Made by a program: the position numbers and the translations under genes
In this document: piece after piece, positions 52,283-62,813 of the stretch
How positions within the stretch are numbered: the stretch's first letter is position 1
Layout: each line of letters opens with the position of its first letter
Notes under the pieces: model-generated
The model's database searches: none
What the model saw: only the letters and a program-made list of their open reading frames with translations
Told to the model about the DNA's origin: nothing
Source of the DNA: DATLLN01 sp963720885
Lineage (GTDB): Bacteria; Actinomycetota; Thermoleophilia; Gaiellales; JAICJC01
Assembly (NCBI GenBank): GCA_963720885.1
Contig: CAVRGW010000006.1
Location: forward strand, 310,001-374,000
Direction of reading: 5' to 3'
Length of the DNA stretch: 64,000 nucleotides

Positions 52283-53401
52283 CGGACTCCCGCCTCCTCG
52301 AGTTTGAAGTGCGTCGCCCGCTCGATCGCCGTTCCGATTCGCCCGGCCGCCTGCCCGTCCCATAGCGGAGGCGGATCGCCTGGCCTGGCATCGCCGGATT
52401 CGAGCTGCGGAAGCAGATCGCGGATGCGCTCCGGTGCCAACCCCAGCAGAACATTCGTCCCGTGCGTGATAGTGACGGCCCGTTCCGTGTTGTCACGCAG
52501 GGTGAAACATGGAACGCCGAGGAACGTTGTCTCCTCCTGCACTCCGCCCGAGTCGGTCAGAACCCCTGCAGCACCTTGCTCCAGCGACAGGAACTCCAGA
52601 TAGCCGAGCGGATCGACGACCTGCAGCCCGGCCGGCACGTCGATCCCGGCCATCGCCTTCTGTGTGCGCGGGTGGGCGGGAAACAGCACCGGGACATGGC
52701 GGGCGACCTCACCGAGCTGCACGATCGTGCCCGCCAGCAGCGGGCCGTCGACAAGTGCGGGGCGGTGCAGCGTGACCAGGACGTAGTCGCGCGCATGAAG
52801 CCCGTACCGGCGCCAGGCGTCCAATTCGCCGAACCGGGGCTTCATGGCGACCAGGCTGTCGATCATTGTGTTGCCCACAAAGGAGACATTGTCTCCGGCG
52901 ATCCCCTCGCGAGTCAAATTCTCCACGGCCTCGTTGCAGTGGACGAACAGCAGGTCGGACAGGCCGTCGGTCAGGAACCGGTTGATCTCTTCGGGCATCG
53001 TGCGGTCGTAGCTCCGCAGCCCCGACTCCACGTGCGCAATGCGGATTCCCAGCTTCGCGGCGACCAACGCGGCGGCCACGGTGGAATTCGACGTCGCCGG
53101 GCACGACCACCAGGTCGGGCGCCTCCTCCTCGAGCACTGGCTCGATCCGCTCCATGATCCGGGCGGTTTGGACGGCCTGGCTTCCAGACCCGACGCCCAG
53201 CAGATAGTCGGGATCGGGCACGCCAAGCTCGGTCAGAAAGACCTCCGACATCAGCGGGTCGTAGTGTTGCCCGGTGTGCACGATGACGTGGCGGGCGTCT
53301 GGCAGCCGGCGACGCATCTCGGCGATCACGGGCGCCATCTTGACGAAGTTCGGCCGAGCGCCGATCACATACACGAACCGCTCGAGGCCATACCCGTTCA
53401 T
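52279..53401 (-). CDS. UDP-N-acetylglucosamine 2-epimerase (WecB/WbpI-like), one frameshift
   Basis: About 374 residues. VYVIGARPNFVKMAPVIAEM, VIVHTGQHYD, AHVESGLRSYDRTMPEEINR, FVGNTMIDSL, VTLHRPALVD (usually HR-x-EN), LTDSGGVQEETTFLGVPCFT and RAVTITHGTNVL are the family landmarks. The frame shifts near 53090, just after LVVVPGDV. Encoded beside an acetyltransferase and aminotransferase, it may epimerise a 2,3-diacetamido sugar (WbpI) rather than UDP-GlcNAc. Confidence 0.88.
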
Positions 53402-53878
53402 GCGCACCTGCCCGCTCCCTGCAGCGCCCTCGCCCGGGCTGGCACCCCGACGACCGTCGCCCCGGCGGGCACGTCTGCGGTTACCACGGCGCCCGCGCCG
53501 ACTAGGGCGTTGGCACCGATGCGCACCCCGCCGAGCAAAATCGCTCCTGAGCCCACAGCCGCCCCATCCTCGACGGTCGTGGGCTGCAGCGTCCACGGTC
53601 CGCTGGTTTTCGGATACTTGTCGTTGATGAACATGACGCCGTGCCCGACGAACACCTCGTCGTCGATCTTGACGCCCTCGCAGACGAACGTGTGGCTCTG
53701 GATCTTGCAGCGCTCGCCGACGGCGCCGCGCTGGATCTCGACGAACGGCCCGATGCGGGTGCCGTCGCCGATCGCGCAGCCGTAGAGGTTCGTGAACGGA
53801 CCGACGACGACGTCCTCGCCGAACGTCACGTCGTCGATCAGGCGGTACGGCGCGTCGTTCGCCGGCGCCGTCAGCCAT
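53398..53878 (-). CDS. hexapeptide-repeat N-acetyltransferase (WbpD-like)
   Basis: About 160 residues of left-handed beta helix. VVVGPFTNLYGCAIGDGTRI, IQSHTFVCEGVKIDDEVFVG and VEDGAAVGSGAILLGGVRIG carry the isoleucine-rich repeats, and GHGVMFINDKYP is the motif found in WbpD/WlbB 3-N-acetyltransferases. The ATG at 53878 overlaps the aminotransferase stop; a frame change in the first 15 codons makes the exact start uncertain. Its product would acetylate the 3-amino group made by the neighbouring aminotransferase. Confidence 0.8.
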
Positions 53879-55016
53879 CGGTGAAGTACGTCGCGGACCG
53901 CTGTCTGACGACGCGGTCGAGCTGCGGCTCGCGCGATGCCGGGGAACATCGGCAGCGAGAGGCACTCGCGCGGCGAGCGCCTCGGCGACCGGGAAGTCGC
54001 CGGCGCGATAGCCGAGCCGCGCGTAGGCGGCGGTCAGGTGCACCGGCTGCGGGTAGTGCCGGCCGGTCCCGATCCCGCGGTCGCGGAGCCACGTCGCCGA
54101 GCGCCGTCGGGGTCGCTCGTCCGCACGACGTAGAGGTGCCAGACGGGCTCGCTGCCCGGCGGCGACCGGCGGGAGCCGAGGTCGCCGACGCCGTCGAGCG
54201 CCTCGACGTAGACGCGGCCGCGCTCGCGCCGCTGCGTCGTTCCAGCGCTCGAGCAGCGGCAGCTTGTGCGAGCAGCACGAGCGCCTGGATCGTGTCGAGC
54301 CGCGCCGTGTAGCCCTCGTAGGCGTGACGTACTTCGCCGTCTGCCCGTGCTCGCGCAGCGCGCGGACGCGCGTCGGCGAGCTCGCGTCGTCGGTGACGAG
54401 CGCGCCGGCGTCGCCCATCGCGCCGAGGTTCTTCGCCGGGATAGAAGCTGAAGCGCCGCGGCGATGCCCGCGGCGCCCGGCCGCGAGCCCGTCGCGCGTC
54501 GGCGCCGTGCGCCTGGCAGGCGTCCTCGACGATCGCGAGCCCGTGCCGCTCGGCGAGCGCGCAGCAGCGCGCGCATGTCCGCCAGCTGCCCGTAGAGGTG
54601 GACGGGCAGCAGCGCACCGCGTGCGCGCCGTCGACCGCCGCCTGCGACCGCCGCCGGGTCGAGGTTGTAGTCGCGTCGGTGACGTCGACGAGCACGGGGA
54701 CGCCGCCGGCCTGCGTCGACCGCCTCGAGCGTCGCGACGAAGGTCGTCGGCCGGGACGATCACCTCGTCGCCGGGCTCGAGCCCGGCGCGATCAGGCCGA
54801 GGCGCAGCGCATCGAGCCCGCTGCCGACGCCGACGCAGCAACGCGATGTCCGCAGTAATCGGCGAACGCGCGCTCGAAATCGGCGACCTGGGGGCCGTTG
54901 ATAAAACAGCCCGCTTCGATCACCTCTTCGAACTTGATCAAGAGCTCTGGCATCAGCTCCCGGTGGCTGTCGCTCAGATCCAGAAACCGCACGGCGGTCC
55001 GTGCCTTTTCGCGCAT
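53871..55016 (-). pseudogene. DegT/DnrJ/EryC1-family sugar aminotransferase (WbpE-like), about ten frameshifts
   Basis: Pieces of one protein are scattered over three frames but in the right order: FLDLSDSHRELMPELLIKFE, VGSGLDALRLGLIAPG, LEPGDEVIVPADD, HGLAIVEDACQAHGA, PAKNLGAMGDAGALVTDD, LREHGQTAKYVT, HAYEGYTARLDTIQALVLL, GIGTGRHYPQPVHLTAAYAR and the end at 53871. Total span (382 codons) equals a normal family member, so inserted and lost bases nearly balance. This favours poor sequence over true decay, but I mark it as broken. PLP lysine would be in the PAKNLG region's neighbour (normally SFYPxKNLG). Confidence 0.72.
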
Positions 55017-55255
55017 GCCCACGACAACCGTCGATGTTCTCGACACGGTATACCCCCAATCGCCCTCAGTACCCAGTGTAGCTACGCATGCGTGAACGTC
55101 AGTAAAGATTTCATTTGCATGCAACGCGATCTGGCGATTCCCCCTTTGCGGCAATCCAGCCCACCTGACCTGGGGATGGAGCCCTGTCGCGAGATTGCCG
55201 ATACTTCCGGCCGACGCTGGTCTGGGATACTCTCGTCGCCACAGTCCAAACCGAA

Positions 55256-56043
55256 ATGCGCATCATGATTCAAACACGCCACTTGGTATTCTTGGTATGT
55301 GTCGTCATGCTTTTCGTTGCGGCCCCCGTCGCCCAGGCGGCCAACCACTGGGCACCGGTCGGCCGTAAGCCTTTGAGCGATCCCGATGCCGCCGCGCTCG
55401 TCACGCGGAAGCCGGAGACGCGTCCTGAGAATGTTGTGGCGAACCTCTATGTGCCGACCACCGCGGAGCTCGAGGCATTCCGGTCGAGCCGGAACATCTA
55501 CGGCCAGACCCCGGAGCAGTGGAACCCGTTGTTCCGGTACGTGACGGGCCGGTCGGGCCTCAATAACCCGTCGACCGATGATCTGGTCCAGTGGGCAGCC
55601 CGCAAGTGGGGCATCCCAGCCCCCTGGATGCGCGCGGTGATGGTCGTTGAGTCGTCGTGGCGTCAGACCCACATGGGCGACCGGAGGACGGTGCCACTCG
55701 ACTGGTACGGTCGCTATCCGTTCCAGGCGCAGATCCTCGGCACGTTCGACGTGTTCCAGTCGATGGGAGTGATGCAGATCAAGTGGACGCCGGACGGCAC
55801 GGCGAGCCCGGGAACTGAGGCGCTTCGCTGGAAGTCCACAGCGTTCAACCTCGATTACTATGGCGCCAAGATCCGGTACTACTATGACGGGCTCTGCGAC
55901 TGGTGCACGGGGTCTATGGCCGACGCCAGCAGTGGGCGAGCATCGGCGCCTGGTACCAGCCCACACCGTGGCGAACCGGGTCACAGGCCTACGTCGATCA
56001 CGTCAAGACGGTGCTCGCCGGCCGCACCTGGCGGAGCTACTGA
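55256..56043 (+). CDS. secreted lysozyme-like/transglycosylase-fold protein, one frameshift
   Basis: About 262 residues with a clear signal peptide (HLVFLVCVVMLFVAAPVAQA, cleavage after AQA). KWGIPAPWMRAVMVVESSWR contains the glutamate expected at the active site of SLT-type lysozyme-fold enzymes, and SMGVMQIKW is the following conserved G-x-MQ segment. The frame shifts near 55913; the normal end is WASIGAWYQPTPWRTGSQAY to a stop at 56043. It may trim cell wall or the secreted polymer made by the neighbouring locus. Confidence 0.75.
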
Positions 56044-56149
56044 CTTGGCACCCTCGCAGGCGATGAGGGAAACAAGCGGCGCGCACTAAAGACCGCGGCG
56101 GATCTTGCCGCCAGTGGTCTGTCCGACGTGAGGTGCTGGCCGCATGCAA

Positions 56150-56605
56150 GTCGAACGCCAGCTTCAGTGATCCCATGCGGGACTTCCTCGTCAACTGGAC
56201 GAGGTCGGAGTCGCCCAGGGCCTCGGTCTGGCATCCGCGACGTCACTTTGAACTCTCCGATCAGCCCCTCGCCTCGTTCACCTCATCGATCTGCTACCGA
56301 CCTTCATCAAGGGTCGCAGCTACGGCGGTGAGTCGCCCCGAATCGACAAAGTGCCGCTGTTGAGCGAGTTCGCCGAACAGATCCTGGCCGCCGACCTGTC
56401 CCTCACTACCAATGCGCTGATCGTGCCGCTGGGCTAGCGGCCCACTGAATGGGTCGGACGCCTCGCCGAACGCGGGCACGTCGACCCGGTTCGGTGCTTG
56501 CTCGGCATGCCCCACCCTTCGCCGGCCAACGGGCACCGAACCAGACAGTTCGCTGAGCGCCGCGACGACCTACGCCGTCAGACGGTCACCTACTTCGGCG
56601 GCTAG
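56150..56605 (+). pseudogene. degraded uracil-DNA-glycosylase-like gene
   Basis: A frame reads LIDLLPTFIKGRSYGGESPR ... FAEQILAADLSLTTNALIVP, then an in-frame TAG (56435-56437), then LAERGHVDPVRCLLGMPHPS and PANGHRTRQFAERRDDLRRQ to a natural stop at 56603-56605. The GMPHPSPANGHR segment is like the HPSPAN-type motif of uracil-DNA glycosylase relatives. The 5' part (before about 56280) is in other frames with stops, so the gene is broken. The IS481-like element begins 4 bp after its stop. Confidence 0.5.
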
Positions 56606-56608
56606 CTG
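56601..56608 (+). repeat. target site duplication GCTAGCTG, left copy
   Basis: GCTAGCTG directly precedes the left end of the IS481-like element; the same 8 bases follow its right end at 59015-59022. Confidence 0.75.
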
Positions 56609-57047
56609 TATAGGTACCTCGCAGCGTGTGAGACGCGGCTGATTGGTGGGTGGCCGCCGATGCCGCCGTGTGGTCTGTGGTTGTTGTACCAGCGCAGCCA
56701 GCCGGGCAGGGCTTTGGCGCGGTGGATGCTGGATGGGTATACGTAGGCGTAGGCCCATTCGCGTTGGAGGATGCGGATGAAGGCTTCGGCTTTGCCGTTG
56801 GTGCGTGTGTGTAGGGCTTGGTGCGGATGTGGCGGATGCCGTGGTTGGCGAGCAAGCGGGCGAACGCGTTGGAGCGGTAGCCGGCGCCATTGTCGGTGAG
56901 GATCCGCTGGATCGGTGTGCCCTGGTCGGCGTAGGTGTGGATCACGTGTCTGGTGAAAGCGACGCAGTCGATCGCTTGCTCGGAGTTGCGCAGCTCGACC
57001 TGAGCGTGGCGGGAGTGGTCGTCAACTGCGACATGGGCGAATGACCA

Positions 57048-57055
57048 GCCGGCCT
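57048..57055 (+). repeat. target site duplication of the IS256-family element, left copy
   Basis: GCCGGCCT before the left end; GCCGGCCC follows the right end at 58423-58430. Seven of eight bases agree. Confidence 0.6.
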
Positions 57056-58422
57056 GGTGCTGTCCGATTCTCTGTGTATGCCGACCCGGTCTTCGGGAGC
57101 CTGTAGGGGGCTCCCGGAGACCAGGAAAGGAGTGACGTCATGGAGGAGCCTACGACCCGGATCGGCGGGATGCGATCGCCGATTCCTGATGCGGTTGTGG
57201 ACGAGTTGCTTTCTGGTCGCGAGTTGACGCCGGAGGCGATCACCGGTCCAGAGGGGTTGCTGCAGGAGCTGACCGGTCGCTTGGTGGAGCGGGCGCTGGG
57301 TGCTGAGCTGGCTGAGCATCTGGGCTATGAGCAGGGCCAGGTGCCGCCGGTGGAGCAGTCAAATCGTCGAAACGGCGTGTCGCCAAAGACGCTTGCGACG
57401 CCGCACGGCGAGGTGCGGATCGGGGTACCGCGGGATCGTGATGCGAGCTTTGAGCCGCAGCTGGTGGGCAAGCACCAGCGCCGGTTCGAGGGCTTCGACG
57501 AGAAGATCATCGCCCTGTATGCCGGCGGTATGACCACCCGTCAGATCGAGCGGCATCTCGAGCAGGTCTACGGCGTGTCGGTCGGCCGCGACCTGGTCAG
57601 CCGTGTCACCGACGCCGTCTTGGATGACGTCTCGGCCTGGCAATCACGACCGTTGGAGGCGTGTTATCCGATCGTGTGGATGGACGCGCTGGTGGTCAAG
57701 ATCCGCGACCAGGGCCGCGTCCAAAACCACCACGCCTACCTGGCGATCGGGATCACCGACCTGGGCGTCAAAGACGTGCTCGGCCTGTGGATCACGCGTG
57801 GCGAGGGCGCCAAACAGTGGATGGCGATCCTGACCGAGTTGAAAAACCGAGGCCTCGACGACGTGCTGGTCTGCTGCGTCGACGGCTTGAAGGGCTTCCC
57901 CGACGCGATCGAGGCGGTCTGGCCCGACGCGATCGTGCAGACCTGCATCGTGCACATGATCCGAAACAGCCTCCGCTTCGTCAGCTACAAGGACCCAAGC
58001 TCGTCGCCCGCCAGCTGCGACCGGTCTACTCGGCGCCTACAGAAGAAGCCGCACAGCTCGAGCTCGACCGCTTCGCAGCAGAATGGGACGCCCGCTACCC
58101 GATGATCAGCCAAAGCTGGCGAGCAAACTGGGAGCGTGTCACGCCCTTCCTCAGCTTCCCACCCCAGCTGCGCCGCGTCGTGTACACCACTAACCAGATC
58201 GAAGCGCTCAACAGCAAACTACGCACCGCCATCCGAAGCCGCGGACACTTCCCCGACCAAGACGCAGCGCGTAAGCTGATCTACCTCCAGATCAAGGACA
58301 TCACCACGACCTGGAACCGCCCCAGCCCCTACTGGCCAGCCGCCATCGCCGCACTCGCCATCCACTACCCCGACAGGATCACAATCTAGAAACCCCGCGT
58401 ACACAGAGAATCGGACAGCACC
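57056..58422 (+). mobile_element. IS256-family insertion sequence
   Basis: A 1367-bp element. Its terminal inverted repeats, 57056-57081 and 58397-58422, are identical over 23 bases (they begin GGTGCTGTCCGATTCTCTGT) with 25 of 26 matching overall. One transposase gene fills it. It is inserted into the IS481-like transposase gene. Confidence 0.93.
57140..58389 (+). CDS. IS256-family (mutator-type) transposase, one frameshift
   Basis: About 415 residues. LVGKHQRRFEGFDEKIIALY, ACYPIVWMDALVVKIRDQGR (first catalytic Asp), DDVLVCCVDGLKGFPDAIEA (second Asp), QTCIVHMIRNSLRFVSYKD (the C/H motif) and VVYTTNQIEALNSKLRTAIR (Glu) make the DDE core. The frame changes near 57993, after SYKD, and continues to a stop at 58389. 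If the frameshift is a sequencing error, the element could be active; the nearly perfect ends suggest recent movement. Confidence 0.9.
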
Positions 58423-59014
58423 GCCGGCCCGGCGGCTCTTGTTGCCGCCGCCGAGCACGCGCTTGCCGACCTGCCAGAACCGGCCGAGCTTCTTGATGTC
58501 CAGATGCACCAACTCGCCAACAGCGGCGTACTCATACCGATTCGCCGCCGGCCTCGGCTGCTGGGCTTGACGCGACACACCGTGACGGCGAAGCACCCGC
58601 CAGATCGTCGACGCCGGCCGACCCAACGCAGCCGACAACGAGCGCGGACCCCACCCCGTCTGCCGACGCAACTCAAGAATCTGCTGCTCCGCCTCGACCG
58701 ACAACCGATGCGGACAATACCGAGCGACCGGCGGCCGATCCCGCAACCCATCCCACCCCGCCTCATCAAACCGGCGCAACAACCGATACGCCGTCGAACG
58801 GCTCATCCCACAGGCCATCGAAGCGGCCTGCGGACTGAGCCCCGAAAGCACCAACCCAACAAGCCGACACCGCGCCTCCCACGAATGCCGCAATCTGAGC
58901 GGTCGCCTACCCTCCACCATCACGGGCCTCCCTCGAGCAGTGGTCCTCATCAACCACAAGGCTCGTCGGAGGCCCGGACACCGTCAGCCGTCTCGCAGGC
59001 GCGTATGTCCTGCA

Positions 59015-59022
59015 GCTAGCTG
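59015..59022 (+). repeat. target site duplication GCTAGCTG, right copy
   Basis: GCTAGCTG follows the right end of the IS481-like element and matches 56601-56608 exactly. Confidence 0.75.
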
Positions 59023-59067
59023 TTGCCGCGAGCCGGCGTCTCGGAGCCGGGACCCACGGCCGGTCGA

Positions 59068-59149
59068 TGGGAGGGACAGGATTCGAACCTGTGTAGGCAT
59101 AGCCAACGGGTTTACAGCCCGTCTCCTTTAACCACTCGGACACCCTCCC
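59068..59149 (-). tRNA. tRNA-Tyr (GTA)
   Basis: An 82-nt class II tRNA: acceptor GGGAGGG/CCCTCCC, anticodon stem ACGGG/CCCGT with loop CTGTAAA (anticodon GTA), a long variable arm and the T-arm GGTTCGAATCC. CCA is not encoded. The right end of the IS481-like element is 54 bp away. Confidence 0.95.
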
Positions 59150-59177
59150 GAGCGGCTCGCAGTCTACCGGCAGGAGT

Positions 59178-59214
59178 GAGGGTCCCGCTCCGCACTGGGC
59201 GTTGCGGGACCCTC
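59178..59214 (-). terminator. terminator of the vWA/TadG gene
   Basis: GAGGGTCCCGC (59178-59188) pairs perfectly with GCGGGACCCTC (59204-59214), an 11-bp stem, 33 bp downstream of the stop at 59247 on the minus strand. It separates that gene from tRNA-Tyr. Confidence 0.6.
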
Positions 59215-59246
59215 GGTGGGAGGGCAGCGTGCCGGGGAGCCGGCTC

Positions 59247-60479
59247 TCAGGTGCCGTCGTCGAACAGGCGGGAGGTGCCCGCCGCGATGTCCGCCGAGAT
59301 GCGGGTGAACACGCCCGCCAGGTCGGTGGCACTCGGATGGTCGTAGAACGATCCCGGATCGGCCAACTGCTGCAGCGTGGACTGCGTCGTGATCGACGGG
59401 GACTCGGGATTGCCCGTGTTGGCGTTCTCGCAGATGTTCGCGCCCGCCGCCGTCGAGTTCAGGTCGTAGCCGATGGCATAGACCAGGAACTTCTCGTTCT
59501 TCGCGATCTGCGCGGAGTTGATGCCCTGATGGCACGGCTGCGTCTTGTACGGCGAGTTGGTCGAGTAGTAGCTGGGCGCCGTGTTCGCCGCGCCGTCCGT
59601 CAGCAGGATGATCACCTTCCAGGCGTTCGACCTGCCGTTGGTCTCGAGCTCGGTCCGGGCCTTGTCGATGGCGGTCGCGTACGCCGTGCCACCGCCGCCC
59701 TTGACGCAGTTGATCGTCGAGACCAGCGTGGACGCCGGGTTGATCGCCCCGGTCGGCCCCGGCGCCTTGTAGGTGTTGTTCAGCGGCACGATCACGTACG
59801 GCGCGGACTGCGAGTTGTACGCGTAGTTGTTCGAGCTCGACGGCGTATTGCACTTCGTGCCCATGCTGGCCGCCGGCGGGAACACCGCCAGGCCGACACG
59901 GTCGATCGACGAGTCCATCTCGCCCAGGAAGGCCATCATGCCGGAGCGGGCGTTCGCCATGTCCGAGCACCCCGGGTCGTTGTTGCCGTTCGAGTCCTGG
60001 CACATCGATCCCGTCCGGTCGAACACGAACATCACGTCCAGCGGCACCGCGTTGCACGGCGAGCAGGCCGTGGCGTGCACCTTGACCGGGATCGACTTGA
60101 TACCGATCAGCTGCAGGAACGTGGTCGGCACGGCGGCCGTCTCGTCGACCACCACCGTGTTCGCGCCAAGGCAGGTGGGCAGCGTCTTCGAGCACACCGT
60201 CTGCACGTTGACGGCCACGTTGGGCACGCCGGGGATCGAGTTCTTCGATCCGGTCCTGGCGCTGTACTGGTACGCCGTGCTGTTCGCGATGGCGCTGTCC
60301 GGGAAGCGCGCCGCGCCGGCCAGCGAAGCGGCGTCGGCCGACGCCTGCAGCTGGATCCTGGTGCGGTATGCCTGGCCCAGATCGATCACGAGGCCTGCAA
60401 ACAACAGGATGCAGACCATGAACATCAAGATCATCGGCAGCGTCTGGCCAGCCTCGTTGCGGCAGCGCGATTCCGACAT
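59247..60479 (-). CDS. TadG-like pilus assembly protein with von Willebrand A domain
   Basis: A 410-residue secreted/membrane protein. The N-terminus GQTLPMILMFMVCILLFAGL with DLGQAYRTRIQLQASADAAS is the TadE/TadG-type anchor. The vWA domain starts at DVMFVFDRTGSM (metal site Asp154, DxTxS) and contains KVIILLTDGAANTAPSYY. Many cysteines suggest disulfides outside the cell. Such proteins belong to Flp/Tad pili or surface adhesion; no other tad gene is in the window. Confidence 0.85.
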   Translation of the reverse strand: MSESRCRNEAGQTLPMILMFMVCILLFAGLVIDLGQAYRTRIQLQASADAASLAGAARFPDSAIANSTAYQYSARTGSKNSIPGVPNVAVNVQTVCSKTLPTCLGANTVVVDETAAVPTTFLQLIGIKSIPVKVHATACSPCNAVPLDVMFVFDRTGSMCQDSNGNNDPGCSDMANARSGMMAFLGEMDSSIDRVGLAVFPPAASMGTKCNTPSSSNNYAYNSQSAPYVIVPLNNTYKAPGPTGAINPASTLVSTINCVKGGGGTAYATAIDKARTELETNGRSNAWKVIILLTDGAANTAPSYYSTNSPYKTQPCHQGINSAQIAKNEKFLVYAIGYDLNSTAAGANICENANTGNPESPSITTQSTLQQLADPGSFYDHPSATDLAGVFTRISADIAAGTSRLFDDGT

Positions 60480-60567
60480 CCCCGACCCCCTCAGAGATGG
60501 TTTGAAACCCCACTCAAAAGGTAGTCAGGATGGCCAACCCGGCCAATGCCCCGCTGGGGGTATTTGC

Positions 60568-61656
<1,089 letters not shown>

Positions 61657-61875
61657 TGGCGCCCTCGTACCTGTTCGAAATGTGGAAGAAAACAACCCCC
61701 TCCACCGTCGCCGGCAACCCGGAGAATGCAGCGGCCTCCGAGTGCCGAATCGGCAGTGGATGAAGCGCAGACGAAGCGGAGTATACCCGCGAAATTTGGG
61801 GACGAGAACTGAATTTCGCCCGAGGTTGCGACCCGGTGTCCGATTCGGGTCGACTTGGTGGCACGCCAATGACGA

Positions 61876-62796
61876 TCAGGTTGACCGGTTGACGAGCCGC
61901 ACATCGCTCACCAGTTCGCCCACGATCTCCTCCGAGGCGTTGAGCAGCGGCGGCCGCCGGAACGCCTCCAGCGCCGGCTCGTCGATCTCGCCCAGGAGCT
62001 GCAGGAGCACGTCCGCCGCAGCCGGGTCGACAGCCCGGAAGGCGCCGTCCTCGACGCGCACCGCGACGCCCAGACCCCGGTCGGGGAGCGCGATCGCGCG
62101 CAGCGCCTCCGCGCCTCCCTTGGCAACGGCCCCGGGCACAGAACGCATGACGACGGTGTCGAACTCGCCCTCCCCGGACACCAGCTCCGGGTGGGCGCGC
62201 ATCGCGTCAGCCTGGCGGGCGAAGTCCCGGGGCAGCCGCGCGTAGAGCGCCGCGATCTCGCGCAGCGACAGCTCGAATGCGACCACCCCGCAGCCGTCGA
62301 CGCAGGTCGGGATGGTCGACGGATCGCGGCCGGTGGCCGCTGCCACGGCACCGAGCGCGGCCTGCTGCGATGGGTGGGAGGCGTCGCGGTAGCCCTCGAG
62401 CGGCCAGCCCTTGGCGGCGGATAGGGCGAGAAAGTTCAGGTGGTTGCCGCTGCAGTTGTGGCGCAGCCGGGTGTCCAGGTCGCCCGTGCAGTTGCGCAGC
62501 AGCTCGGGGTCGACGCCGGCCAGCCGGAACCCGCGGCGCACGGTCTCGGCGTGGATGTCGGCACCTGCATGCGAGGCGCAGCAGACGGCGAGGATCGCGT
62601 CGTCCCAGCCGGCGTCGTCGGGCACGCCGGCGTCGAGCAGCGGCTGCGCCTGCACCGCCTTGGCGGCCGAGCGCAGCGTGGTCGGCCGGTCGGGATCGCC
62701 CGCCGACGCGACCAGCGTGCCATCCTGCCCGACGACCGCGACGTGCACCTCGTGGCGGCTCTCCGAAAGCCCTCCTCGCACCACGGTGACCGACAT
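61876..62796 (-). CDS. asparaginase II family protein
   Basis: A 306-residue enzyme of the PF06089-type asparaginase family: VTVVRGGLSESRHEVHVAVV, TLRSAAKAVQAQPLLDAGV with the Ser-x-x-Lys pair, CCASHAGADIHAETVRRGF, HNCSGNHLNFLAL and TCVDGCGVVAFEL. It would hydrolyse L-asparagine to aspartate and ammonia. ATG 62796 is 17 bp from the divergent DNA glycosylase gene. Confidence 0.88.
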   Translation of the reverse strand: MSVTVVRGGLSESRHEVHVAVVGQDGTLVASAGDPDRPTTLRSAAKAVQAQPLLDAGVPDDAGWDDAILAVCCASHAGADIHAETVRRGFRLAGVDPELLRNCTGDLDTRLRHNCSGNHLNFLALSAAKGWPLEGYRDASHPSQQAALGAVAAATGRDPSTIPTCVDGCGVVAFELSLREIAALYARLPRDFARQADAMRAHPELVSGEGEFDTVVMRSVPGAVAKGGAEALRAIALPDRGLGVAVRVEDGAFRAVDPAAADVLLQLLGEIDEPALEAFRRPPLLNASEEIVGELVSDVRLVNRST

Positions 62797-62813
62797 CGGC
62801 GTACCGTACAGAC

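Larger units (their letters stand above)
56602..58950 (-). pseudogene. IS481-family transposase split by the inner IS
   Basis: N-terminal part (58950-58431): helix-turn-helix ASMACGMSRSTAYRLLRRFD, then ELVHLDIKKLGRFWQVGKRV with the first catalytic Asp, up to NKSRRAG. C-terminal part (57047-56602): WSFAHVAVDDHSRHAQVELR with the second Asp, RILTDNGAGYRSNAFARLLA, and after a frameshift near 56803 TNGKAEAFIRILQREWAYAY with the Glu, ending RYLYS. Rejoined through the GCCGGCC duplication, the protein is about 328 residues, of normal length. It cannot be functional as it stands. Confidence 0.82.
56609..59014 (-). mobile_element. IS481-like insertion sequence, interrupted by an IS256-family element
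   Basis: The outer element is bounded by imperfect inverted ends (TATAGGTACCTCGC... on the left, TGCAGGACATACGCGC... read inward from the right, both leading into a common GAGACG and GCTGA) and by 8-bp direct repeats. Without the inner element and its duplication it would be about 1.03 kb, right for IS481. Confidence 0.8.

Noticed and set aside
59068..59149. tRNA-Tyr as the attachment site of the mobile DNA at 56.6-59 kb
   Set aside because: The element ends 54 bp away, has its own target duplication, and carries transposases rather than an integrase.
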